From: Isoetes taiwanensis
Lineage: Eukaryota; Streptophyta; Lycopodiopsida; Isoetales; Isoetaceae
Assembly: GCA_021234155.1 (NCBI GenBank)
Contig: JAJEKV010000058.1
Location: 6,816,992-6,880,991 of the forward strand
DNA: 64,000 nucleotides
Direction: 5' to 3'
The translations under genes were made by a program, and so were the position numbers. Below the pieces are notes generated by a model that saw only the letters and a list, made by a program, of their open reading frames with translations, ran no database searches and was not told the origin of the DNA. Below are positions 11,476-21,392 of the stretch, piece by piece; position 1 is the stretch's first letter; each line of letters begins with the position of its first letter.

Positions 11476-11866
11476 AAATTGCGTCAGGCGCGATTTCATA
11501 TTATAAAGCAAATCGCGCCAGGCGCGATTTGCCTACTCTAAAGAGCAAAGGCTTCCTAGAATGGTAGCCGTTTCTCGTCAAATATGTAAATCGCGCCTGG
11601 CGCGATTTCATATTAGAATGCAAATCGCGCCACGCGCGATTTGCCTAGCCTGAGGAGACTTGGCTATTAGACAGATAGCCTTTTCTCCTGAGGGTAGGCA
11701 AATCCCGCGTGGGGCGTTTAGCATTCTAATATGAAATCGCACCGGCGCGATTTGCTTGTTTGAGGAGAAACGGCTATCAATCCAGAAAGCCTTTTCTCTT
11801 TAGAGTTAGGCAAATCGCGCCTGGCGCGATTTGCTTTCTAATATGAAATCGCGCCTGGCGCGATTT
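11476..11866. repeat. 391-bp palindrome built from eight CGCGCC palindromes with 112-bp period
   Basis: Pairs of 20-21-bp palindromes start at 11476, 11588, 11700 and 11812, exactly 112 bp apart. Within each pair the members are separated by about 13 bp (CATATTAGAATGC or its complement). The spacer of pair 1 is the reverse complement of the spacer after pair 3. The central spacer (about 11643-11699) is itself self-complementary (AGGAGACTTGGCTATT against AATAGCC...TCTCCT). The whole block is therefore one inverted repeat centred near 11671. It lies inside the presumed second intron of the DGQH gene, 37 bp after the donor. Confidence 0.9.
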
Positions 11867-11929
11867 TAAACTAGAAGGATTTATTTAATTCACGATTATG
11901 AAGCTAACAAGGTTACTCCTTGCAGTCCC

Positions 11930-12098
11930 TATATGTGACGACCATACGGATATTCGTATCATACGAACATTATACTCCTATGTACAAAAGATGGTCGTCA
12001 CACGGATGCAAAAGGGTAGTTGCACAAGACAGGGTTTGAACTCGCAACCTTCCAGTTGCGAGTCACACACCCTTGCCAAGTGCGCTACCAATAGTTGT
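11930..12098 (-). mobile_element. tRNA-derived SINE-like element
   Basis: On the minus strand a pol III box A (TGGTAGCGCACTTGG, complement of 12076-12090) is followed 32 bp later by box B (GAGTTCAAACC, complement of 12033-12043). The surrounding sequence does not fold into a proper tRNA: the T-stem does not pair. This supports a SINE rather than a tRNA gene. An 11-bp inverted repeat (GTGACGACCAT / ATGGTCGTCAC) lies in the body at 11936 and 11991. The 3' end and target-site duplication were not resolved. Confidence 0.55.
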
Positions 12099-12184
12099 TG
12101 AAGACATTCCTTCACGTCTTTCTCATATGTGGGACTATCTCCAGAAGGTTCTAGAATGTTCTAGAACCTAAATGTTTCGAAATG

Positions 12185-12625
12185 ACAGAGGAGCCTATGA
12201 CAGGTAAATCCTCAAGCATCAAGCAGGAGGTGGTGTTGAACTAGAATATTAGGACCATGGGTTATTCTACATTTGATCTTGTTATAATAGACTAGCTACT
12301 TTGGCATGGACCAGAAGAGAAAATAGAATTATTGAATGATGTAGAACTACTCGAAGAAAAAATGAGGGATGCACTGAAGGTGATCAGCCAAATTAAGGGT
12401 AGAAAGACTATGTTATCTGAAGATTTGCATCAATTTTCTAAAAAGTAGATGACGTAAAGTTGGCATTTGAAAAATTAGTCAATGATCCTAGTAGAAATCA
12501 AGTTAGTTTTGGATTATTGAAGTACAAATTGGAAGACTCAATTATGAGTACAACTGAGAAGGAGCCGTACTTGGCTAAGTTGAAAATTGGTTTGGACGAA
12601 GCAACTAGAAACATTAACAAAGTTT
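12185..12625 (+). pseudogene. Coiled-coil protein gene fragment, paralogous to 54745-55190
   Basis: Sequence from GGTAAATCCTCAAGCATCAA to GCAACTAGAAACATTAAC aligns along its length with 54745-55190. The shared peptide logic includes ELLNDVELLEEKM..AL and LGLLKYKLEDSIMSTTEKEPYLAKLKIGLDEAT, with heptad-like charged residues. Stops and indels interrupt it. Function is unknown; it is probably a mobile or duplicated gene fragment. Confidence 0.55.
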
Positions 12626-12985
12626 AAAATGAAACGCACTTATTTGCTCCAAACGCACTTCAAAAGGAATCTTTGAAAGATTCCCTAAAATTCCCTTAAC
12701 AAAGTCCATTTTTAAGTTTTTTTGTGACAGGTGTGACAATTTAGGTCATTTAGGTACCCTTTTTGAGGGGTTGATTGAACATAACTTCCATGCAAAAATT
12801 TTAAATAGCAATTTTCATCCTCCTAATTTAGAACAAAAAATAGTTACTTATATAAAGTGTAGCAAAAAAGGGGCAATAAAAAAAAATAGCAAGGGTAGTA
12901 GAGTGACAAAGACGTGATATATTCAAGGTTGTGAAAATTGTACAAAATTATGAACAAAATTGTCAAAAATATAGGACATTTTGAC
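12626..12985. other. AT-rich interval, no gene seen
   Basis: Short A and T runs and no domain-bearing frame on either strand. It lies between the coiled-coil fragment and the 3' end of the DUF7869-like gene copy B. Confidence 0.4.
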
Positions 12986-12989
12986 AAAC

Positions 12990-15658
12990 ACTCATCACCT
13001 ACAATATCAGGATGCATCTCATCCTCCGACTCATTTAACCCCTGATCACTTGAGCCTTCATCCTCAGCTTCACTCTCAAAACTGGATGTACTCGAACGAT
13101 CTTCTTCCTCACTGTCTACAAGTGACTGTCTACAAGTGAGTCTTCATCATCATCTTTTTTTGCCACCTTTCTAGGTTGTTTGTCTAATCCACATGCCCAC
13201 CTTATTAAAGTTTGAGTGACCATACGTAACTTATTAGCAGCAGTCAGAACAAAGTCATATGCAAGAACCTTTACTTCAGCTAGATCTATGACAGCAGTGT
13301 TTGCTTTGGACTTTGCTCTCTTTCCCACTCCTGTTTTTACCATCTCCAAAGTATAACTCCCACTGAAAGCATTGGCAGCATTTGTTCTCATCCAGTGCAC
13401 TTTTAATTGAGTGGGAATTCTCTCTTGTTACCTCCAGAACTTTAGCTATCGAGAATGGCTTCCCAGATTCATCATTATCAGCTGGGACAGTTATGAGCAT
13501 TCCTTTCTGAATCTCTGAGACTGAACCAGATACTCGAGCAACTTGTTGTGCCGTGCGTCTGGGGCCAGTGTACATGACTCTGTCATCTTCATCTGAGCTA
13601 GCCAATATCTCTACATGTTCCTCTTGATTCTCAACTTGCACAGGGAGAGTTTGCCTAGATGGCCAGTTGAATGTAACTGGTCTTCGACCTTGTAATGAAG
13701 CTTGCAACATGTCACGTTGCTGAGAAAAAAACTGAGGCCACCATAAAGCATCTGCCTCCCCAAAGTGGTTAGAGCACGACTGAATACTTGTCTCAATATA
13801 ATCCAATGATTTGTTTGAGTCAAATGCTCTTCCCTCCTTTTTACTCTTTGTGATTTCTTTCAAGCTTTTTAGAGGCATTTGCTCTGCAGAGAGCATGGAA
13901 CTAGTATTGGGGATGGTGCGAATGAATTGAATACCTGCTGCTGGCTTCCACTGCAAGGATGTGGCATATTTCTTTCCTTGTAAGATGGCCTTGCCATCTA
14001 CAAGTGAAATTTTGATCTGATGCTGAAATGTAATGTTTCTCAAGGGCTCAATAGCACAGTGACCCAGTTGATCTCTCCGAAAAATCCATTCCTTGAAATC
14101 ATAAGTTTCTTCTAATAACTCGATGTCTAGACGAGGATTGTAGGAATCTTGGATAACCTCAATCATTGCTGGTAGGCTGAGAGCTTTTTTTCGAGCAAGA
14201 CGTTTAGAGAACCTACTGAACATCTGATCAATTTGATCGTGTGTATGACCAACAAGCAGGAAACCAATCTTCACCTTCTTGAAGATTTGTTTCTCAACTA
14301 GCATAGCACAGTAAACAAACAACGCCTGATTCTTATTTTCTCTTGTCGTGTTGTCTAGCTGAAGATATAGAACTGGTGATATATGTTCTAGATTGGAAAG
14401 AAGCTTATTCAATATTGTGATAGTGAGATTTGGATCAGCATGAATGTTTGGATAGTTCAAAAATGCCTTGCAAGATAGTTTTCCATTAATACCATAGCAC
14501 CAACAACATGCAGATGTATGAAATCTTCTTCAGCAGCATCCTTAGGCACATTGACAAAATGTGGTAGGGTGGTCTTCTTTTGGTCCATTCCATCAATAAC
14601 AACAGATATGTAGTTGAGTGGTTGTTCCAGTGCTTTCTTCCTATGTTTTGTCAATTTTCTCCTTTCCAAAGATTGTTGTTCTCTGTGCTTGTCCAGTTTC
14701 TCTTTCAATGCATCTGAAATGAAAACATGTTTAGGAAAGAACCTACTTTTAAGTAGAACTAGGCAAGAACACGTCCTGGAAGCTTACTTTTAGTGTGAAG
14801 TGTCCTTGCATTTTGTCTCTGAGCTTTTAATTCAGAGCATGTAGCACAAACAGAAATCCGATGCTTTCTAGGAATGGACACGCGAGAAAACTCTTTTTTC
14901 CAGAGCACAGTGAAGTAAGAGTAGCATACATGGCATTCTCCAGCCTCAACACACATGTCCTTATAATTATCGTAGACTTCACGTTTCGTGAAGTTGTCAC
15001 TCAAGTGGTACATAGGGCTGTTAGGGAGTTTCTCGCAAGACTCCTTAAAGAAACCTTCCATCCAGGAAACACATTGAAGGGCATGAATTCTGGATATACC
15101 TCCTGAGTGGCAGTAGTCATTAATGCCTGGATTCTTGTCAAGCCTTTTCTTCAGGCAGTCAAGTCGTCTGCTGCCTAAAGCATGAATCAATTTAAAGGCT
15201 GTTTGACAGATGGTGTGGCCACCAGCTGTGTAAGTAAACTTCTCACCATAATCTGGCCTAATATTGAAGGCTAAGTAGCCCCTTTGGTCTAGCAGAGTCA
15301 TTGAACTGTAACTATCACGAATCAACCTCAATTCCTTTAGTCCAATCTTAAGCAAACAACGTTGAGAACAACAGTGCTTTGTATGTGTTGTCCTCAAGTG
15401 AGCCTCGTCCATAAGTTTCTTTCTTCTTTGGGATGTACATGCTTTCTTGTGTAAGTTTCGCTTAAGATTCTTACTTGCAGGAGCTTTGAATTCGAACATA
15501 GAGTCTTGTGGCTTTGGTAGGTCCTCGTCTGAGAGATCAACATGAGGTGTTTCTTCATCTGACACTGTAGGAACGGACGTTGTACTTGTGGATGCTGTGA
15601 GATTAGGCGTGTGTTGATCCTGTGTGGAAGATACCTTGCTCTCTCCCATGGTGTCCAT
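12990..15658 (-). pseudogene. DUF7869-like gene, copy B (putative RNase-H-fold transposase), nearly intact
   Basis: Exon 1 (14788-15658) starts MDTMGESKVSS and includes KFTYTAGGHTICQTAFKLIH and a C-rich segment (CHVCYSY, CATCSELKAQ). It ends at a GTAAGC donor. A 75-nt intron ends TTTCATTTCAG, and exon 2 from 14712 continues in phase (ALKEKLDKHREQQ). Motifs then follow in order: VVIDGMDQKKTTLPHF (about 14600), LYLQLDNTTRENKN (about 14340) and GFLLVGHTHDQIDQMFSRF (about 14240). The D, DN and H/D positions could form an RNase-H-type active site; that is inference. The C-terminus is acidic. Frame breaks are a one-base change in a T run at about 14460, one in an A run at about 13400, and a 14-bp tandem duplication at about 13112-13139. 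Confidence 0.75.
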
Positions 15659-15659
15659 G

Positions 15660-15991
15660 ATCTTGTTGTCTATGACAGGCTACTCCAGTTTGTCTTGCAT
15701 ACCACAGAACATCCCATTCCCATTTGGATTGACAACATTAGTGCTATCAACTTAGCTAAATCCCCTACTCATCGACCTAGAACTGCTCATATCCCTGTGC
15801 ACTATCATTATATCAGAGAACAACTTGAAGCCGGACTTGTCAAATTACAGTACATGCCTATAGCCACCATGCTTGCAGATGGCTTCACAAAAGCACTTCC
15901 CGGGGATGTTTTTCTTCGTCACCGATCTCAGCTTGGAGTTTCTCAGTTTGTATCAGGCGTGGGAGGGACTGTTGACACTCTCACCACCTGA
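15660..15991 (+). pseudogene. Ty1/copia RNase H C-terminal fragment
   Basis: The frame contains WIDNISAINLAKSPTHRPRTAHI, HYHYIREQLEAG and MLADGFTKALP, the hallmark end of copia RNase H. Nothing upstream of it belongs to copia: it directly abuts the 5' end of DUF7869-like copy B on the other strand. It is a truncated element. Confidence 0.85.
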
Positions 15992-16566
15992 CACATCACA
16001 TACAGCTGGATCACCCTATTGCTGACACATCAGGACAAGGTGGACCAGTATATTGCTGCCACAGCACTTCTGTAGATTCCATAGATTCTGCCCTATGTTT
16101 AGCTCGGTTCCATAGTTTCTGGTTTGATTCATGTTGCCTCAGTTTCTGCCTTCGACTGTTCCACAATCTCTGGCATTCAGTGTATATATTCAATTCATTC
16201 AGTTCAATAGATCAGTGTGTTCTCTTCGTCTATTTCTTGTTCTGTTCCTTCACAATCACATTGCCCAGAAATAAGATTTGTCACCTTGAAATAAACTGCA
16301 AATGAGTTGATTGCCCTTAACCGAAACATCAGGCCTAAGTCACCTAAGTTTTAAAAGCCTCGGAAAGGAAGAAGCAGCATGCACAATGTGAGCTGGACAC
16401 GGAGGAAAAAGGGGGCAAAAGGGCAGAGAGAAGCAGACGAGCAAGGGCTTTCTCAGAAATTTAAATTTGCCTGTAAACAAACCCGAAGCTGCTCGATCTG
16501 CAGATCAACTTGGCGAAACTGAGGCCCGTCTGCTGCATGCAAAAGTCAGTCTACTGCCGGTGGGTT
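15992..16566. other. Possible LTR remains, otherwise no gene
   Basis: Sequence after the copia RNase H fragment should be its 3' untranslated region and LTR (for example GCATTCAGTGTATATATTCAATTCATTCAG near 16170). No second LTR copy exists to define borders. From 16300 to 16566 nothing is recognised. Confidence 0.35.
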
Positions 16567-16571
16567 TAAGA

Positions 16572-16786
16572 TGTTTACATTCGTAAAACTGGAACCAAAA
16601 TATTCATTGACTAGAAAGAGATTACAGATATATGATGCATGGAGCGATGCTGGATAGAAAGGCACCACCGCTGCCGAGAGTGGATCTCTTCCTGAACTTA
16701 AGGAATAGACGAAAAATATTGACCTAATTGGTTGTGACAAATGTCAAATTGTCACCTAACATCAACAGAAAACAGACTTACCAACA
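16572..16786 (-). repeat. Copia 3' LTR (215 bp)
   Basis: Matches 21160-21387 with small indels. It has TG...CA ends and abuts the TSD TAAGA. It lacks a short GTGCTCCTGCTC-like piece present in the other LTR. Confidence 0.93.
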
Positions 16787-16799
16787 CTCCCCCTCAATT
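16787..16799 (-). other. Copia polypurine tract
   Basis: On the minus strand AATTGAGGGGGAG directly precedes the 3' LTR, as expected for plus-strand priming. Confidence 0.85.
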
Positions 16800-16954
16800 T
16801 GAACATTTGTTACAAACATGAGGGATGTAACAGATCAGATTTGAACCAAGCCCATTTCTGCAAGACATTCATTATGTCTTTTCTTTGGAAGGGGCTTTGT
16901 TAATGAATCAGCTGTCATGAATTGAGTATTCAAATGTTTAATAAATATTTTACC

Positions 16955-17416
16955 TTATTCTACCTTCTCTCGTGTGAAGTGGTATTGAATTTCGATATGC
17001 TTGGCCTTGGTGAAATTGTTTGGATGCTTGACCAAGCTAACTGCTGCGCTGTTATCATTCATGATCTTAGTAGCTCCAGCTTGTTCTGCATCGATGTTCT
17101 TTAAAAGTCTCCTGAGCCAAATGGCCTCTTTGGCTGCTGCACAAATGGCCATATATTCCGATTCGCATGTGCTTACTGCAGTGGCCTTCTGTTTCTTACT
17201 GCACCAACTAATGACTCCCCCTTGCAGTGTGAAGCAGAAGCCGGTTCGAGACTTCCTGCTAGCGGATTCTCCAGCATAATCCACGTCAACAAACCCCTCC
17301 AGCTGCAATGCAGGAGTAGCTCCACCCTGATAACAAATGCCTAGTCGTGGAGTGCCCTTTAAATACCGCAAAATCCTTTTAAGAGCCTGCCAATGTGTTG
17401 CTGCAGGTTGCTCCAT
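16955..17416 (-). pseudogene. Copia RNase H domain
   Basis: Contains FVDVDYAGESASRKSRTGFCF, SKKQKATAVSTCESEYMA and MNDNSAAVSLVKHP, then TKAKHIEIQYHFTREKVE. This gives the D-E-D catalytic series of the retroelement RNase H. It is separated from RT by a broken stretch at 17417-17633. Confidence 0.9.
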
Positions 17417-17633
17417 GAATTGACTAACAGAAATGACACTTTCAGATATGTCAGGTCAGCTGCACACCATGATATGCATTAAGGAGCCCACAATACTTCT
17501 GTATGGAATTTCAAGCTCATCTGTAGATTTAGTGCTTGGTGCAGCAGTGAACAAGAGATTATTGTGAGTAGCGGGTGTACTAACCTCTCGGCAATGTTGC
17601 ATATTGCATTTATGCAACAGGGAGTCAATAGCC

Positions 17634-19076
17634 TTAGCTTGATGAAGACTCTGTTCTATTTCTTACAACTTGCATGCCAAGGAAGTACTTGAGATCACCT
17701 AGATCTGTCATGTGAAATTTCTGGGCAAGGCAGCTCTTAGTGTGATTCATGAGGGCGGGATGATTTGATGCCAAAATCAGATCATCAACGTACAACACGA
17801 CAATAATCATGATCTTACCATTTTGCTGTTTACAATAGACATTCCAATCTGCATCACTTCTCTGAAAACCAAGATTAGTGAAAAATGAATGAATAGTCTT
17901 GTACCATAATCGGGGAGATTGTTTAAGGCCATAAATGGCCTTGATGAGCTTACACACTTTCTGCTCATCACTTGCAGTGGTATAACCTGGCGGTTGCTTG
18001 ATGTACACTTCCTCATCGATTTTACCATGCAAGAATGCTGCCTTAACATCCATTTGTTGTAAATCAAGGTCCAGTAGTGCTGCTATGGCTAAGACTGTCC
18101 GAACTGATGTTAGACAAGCTACAGGGGCATAGGTCTCATGATAGTCAATGCCGGATTTTTGGGAGCAACCTCTGGCCATCAATCTGACTTTATAGCGAGA
18201 TACCACATTATTTTCATCAAATTTGAGTTTGAATATCCATTTTGTGGAGATAGCTTTCCTGCCTGCTAGAAGAGAACAGAGATCCCATGTTTTATTCTCA
18301 ATTAGTGACGCATACTCTTCATTCATGGCCATTTTCCATAAGGCACTTTGGGAGCTGTTAATGGCTTCGTTATAGGTGATGGGCTTTTCGACTGAGGCAC
18401 AACTATGCAAGGCAATATAAGCTGGGCTTCTAGGCTTCTTGTTGCTAAGGTAGTCCAGCATCTTTTCAGTAGGTTTGGGGTTCCTTGCAGATCTCCTAGG
18501 GGCAGTATTTGGCAGGTCACGCTCATGAGTCATATCCTCATCATGGTCATCCCCTTCTGACTCAGGTTCTGAGGGTATATCCATCTCATCCAATGGTGTA
18601 TTTTCGGCCAAAGACATCTGCTCATCCTCAGATTCTGAACTATCTGTATCATGCTCCATAACAGTGGTCAAAGGAGGAGACATTGGGTTCCCTTTGCCTT
18701 GCCCTATGCTATAATCAGTCTCATCAAACAACACACTCCTCCTTATGATCATTTTTCTTGACGATGGTACTAAAAGTTTGTAGCCCTTAACAGTATCCCC
18801 ATAGCCAACAAACATGCAGCAGGTTGCTTTAGACGACAATTTACCTAATTTGCGCTCCCCCTTGGACAAGTGTGCATACGCTAAGCATCCAAAGATTTTC
18901 AGTCCTTCAACTGTTGGCTTCACACTTGTCCATGCTTCTTCTGGCACACACCCATGTACTGCTTTTGTCGGGACTCGATTGATGAGATATACAACAGTAT
19001 TTACTGCTTCAGCCCAGAATTTATAGTCGATGCCTTTGGACAACATCATAGAGCATGCACATTCAAGAACAGTCAA
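17634..19076 (-). pseudogene. Copia integrase C-terminus and reverse transcriptase
   Basis: Residues 1-60 are the end of the integrase (FWAEAVNTVVYLINRVPT). An acidic linker follows. Reverse transcriptase begins near KAISTKWIFKLKFD and includes QMDVKAAFLHG, the GLKQSPRLWY block and the catalytic VLYVDDLILAS. The frame differs from the upstream integrase ORF because AAGAACAGTC is duplicated in tandem at about 19063-19082. Confidence 0.92.
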
Positions 19077-20161
19077 GAACAGTCTGGTTCTTCCGCTCTA
19101 CTACACCATTCTGTTGATCTTCATGAGCTACAGAAGTTTCATGACGAATTCCTTGTTGAGTTAAAAACTCATCGAATGCTCCACTAATGAACTCGCCACC
19201 TTGATCTATTCGAATGACTTTCAGCTTTCTCTCTATAAAAGTCTCTGCCATTGCTTTCCAGATTTTGAACTGTCCAAACACGTCTGATTTATGAATCAAA
19301 AAATAGATCCAATTCTTTCTTGTAAAGTCATCTATAACAAGAAGAAAATAGCGGGAACCTCCTATTGATTTCACACGGGAAGGCTCCCACACATCCATGT
19401 GTATGAGGTCCAAGGGTTGATCTGCTCTTCTCACTTTAGCCTTTTGGTATGGTTTCCGAGACAACTTTCCCAAAGCACATCCCTCACACACACCAGCGGG
19501 AGCTTTTATCTTGGGCAGTCTTTCAACAAATATGTCATCTCTCATTCTTTTCAGGAGAGGGAAATTGACATGCCCAAGTCTCTCGTGCCATGTCTGGTTT
19601 TCATCATAATGCCAACGTCTGTTCTTTGCACCAACTAAGTTGGTATAGAGGGCCAGCCCTTGTGCTTTTTGCAACAATCATATTGCTTTTATTTCTGATA
19701 ATGCACTGTCTATTTCCAAATGTAACAAACAAGTTTGCATCATCTAACTTTGAGATGGACAACAAATGTACCTCCAAATCGGGTACGTATAGTGTGCTTT
19801 CCAGTCGGACTGTCCCGGTTGGGAGTGTTACAGCAGCACTTCCTTTTCCTATAATAGACAACTTCCCTTTCCCGATTTTCACTTGTCTCTTATCTGTTAC
19901 AGAGGTAATTTGCTCAAACAGGTCCTTTTGGCTGGTCATATGATCACTGGCCCCAGAATCGAGAAACCATGATCCACTTGGTAACTGAGCTATGAGTCCA
20001 CTAGCTTCCAAATTTGAAAGACTGCACCATGTGTCCTCCTCTGCAAGCCATGTGTTTGCTATTTTCTGTAACCCCTGGATCCAGTGCATCATACACCATA
20101 TCATCCAGTGCATCAGCTTCAAGATCCCAGTTACGTGCTCCTTTGTACTGCTATCCTTCAT
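19063..20161 (-). pseudogene. Copia protease and integrase core
   Basis: The protease active site WFLDSGASDHMT lies near 19960, followed by the GKGKLSIIGKG region. The integrase zinc finger WHERLGH...CEGCALGK is at about 19480-19590. The catalytic residues are in LIHMDVWEP, VIRIDQGGEF and GVVERKNQ. Protease (19604-20161) and integrase (19063-19677) lie in different frames, so a frameshift occurs near 19640-19677. Confidence 0.9.
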
Positions 20162-20334
20162 TTGTACTTCTGTTACAAAAGCTCGTGATGCTGAGACTAG
20201 GGAGCCGCTGCTAGAGCTATCATTAGACTCCGAGGAGTCATTAGCTCTGGAGGCCTTATGCCCATGAGCCTGTGACCTCTTCTTTCTGCTATCATCTTTG
20301 CCAGATCTAGAAGGTTTTCACTTTCTTTTATCTG

Positions 20335-21019
20335 GTTCAGGGCAGTCTTTCCCAATGTGCCCTACCTTGTGGCAATTATAACACCTTCAGCTCTCCGTGC
20401 TTTCTTGTTTTCCTACCAGAGCCTGCCCTTCTTTGGCTCCTCCCTTGTTTGAGCCTCCTTGGTTATTCTCTTCCATTAGAATTTGTTGACAGGCCCATTC
20501 CAATTCAACATGCTCAGCTGACCCTATAACGTTTTTGACATTGTTATAGGTGGGAGGCAGTCCCAATAGCAGAGCCCCCACAAGCAAGTCATTGTCAAGT
20601 CCTTTGTCCATTCCTTTTAACTGCAATGCTGCTGCCTTTATCTTTGTGATGAATTCTTCAGCATTGGAACACTCTTTCAGTTGAATGGTGAAGATAATGG
20701 AATACAGGTTGGCTTGTTGGGAGAAATGCCTTTTCTTATAGATGAGGGAAAGCTGATCCCAAGCATCCTTTGCACTATCAGCTGCTTCTACCTGAGCCAG
20801 CATCATGTCATCTAGGTATCTCATGATCTTGTTTCTTGCCTCCCAGTCCTTTTGCATCCATCTTGAAAAGGCCTGCCTATCTGCTTCTCCAGCTTGCATG
20901 CGCACCCCTCCTTGGGTAGGATCTGACGTAGACCCTTTCACGACTTGTGCAGCTGTTAGAGCTTGAACCTTTGGGGCATGAGCACTGGTCTTGTCTCTTC
21001 CCCAGAAACGATCTGCCAT
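20335..21019 (-). pseudogene. Copia gag with zinc knuckle after an in-frame TGA
   Basis: The gag ORF at 20387-21019 starts MADRFWGRDK and contains the capsid-type segment AKDAWDQLSLIYKKRHFSQQ and LLGLPPTYNNV. It stops at TGA 20387-20389. Directly beyond the stop, in the same frame, is the CCHC knuckle CYNCHKVGHIGKDC (about 20345-20386). The stop therefore removes the nucleic-acid-binding knuckle unless it is read through. A decay mutation is the simplest explanation. Confidence 0.88.
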
Positions 21020-21145
21020 AATCCTTTGGCAGAAAGTTTGCCTCTTACTTTAATGAACCAGTAAAAGGCATTGGCATGGGACAATTTTTCTATCTTCCCC
21101 ATCTTCTTGGGTTGAGCAGCAGTCGACTTATCCACAAAGATCGAC

Positions 21146-21159
21146 CTGCTCTGATACCA
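21146..21159 (-). other. Copia primer-binding site (initiator tRNA-Met type)
   Basis: On the minus strand TGGTATCAGAGCAG follows the 5' LTR immediately, the classic copia PBS complementary to the 3' end of tRNA-iMet. Confidence 0.92.
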
Positions 21160-21387
21160 TGTTTACATTCGTAAAACTGGAACCAGAATATTCATTGACT
21201 AGAAAGAGATTACAGATATATGATGCATGGAGCGGTGCTCCTGCTCAGGATAGAAAGGCACCACCGCTGCCGAGACAAGTGGATCTCTTCCTGAACTTAA
21301 GGAATAGACGAAAAACATTGACCTAATTGGTTAAGTGACAAATGTCAAATTGTTACGTAACGTCAACAGAAAACAGACTTACCAACA
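21160..21387 (-). repeat. Copia 5' LTR (228 bp)
   Basis: Pairs with 16572-16786; TG...CA ends; the TSD TAAGA follows at 21388. Confidence 0.93.
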
Positions 21388-21392
21388 TAAGA

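Larger units (their letters stand above)
16567..21392 (-). mobile_element. Complete Ty1/copia LTR retrotransposon with target-site duplication
   Basis: Two LTRs (16572-16786 and 21160-21387) begin TGTTTACATTCG and end CTTACCAACA on the plus strand. They are flanked by a perfect 5-bp TSD, TAAGA (16567-16571 and 21388-21392). The element reads on the minus strand: 5' LTR on the right, PBS, gag, protease, integrase, RT, RNase H, polypurine tract, 3' LTR. Domain order INT before RT places it in copia. Several frame breaks make it non-autonomous. Confidence 0.95.

Noticed and set aside
11476-11866. CRISPR-like array
   Set aside because: Regular spacing is caused by inverted duplication of palindromes; spacers are related to each other, and the context is a eukaryotic gene with introns.
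12030-12100. A functional tRNA gene on the minus strand
   Set aside because: Boxes A and B are present but the T-stem does not pair and no acceptor stem forms; a SINE is more likely.
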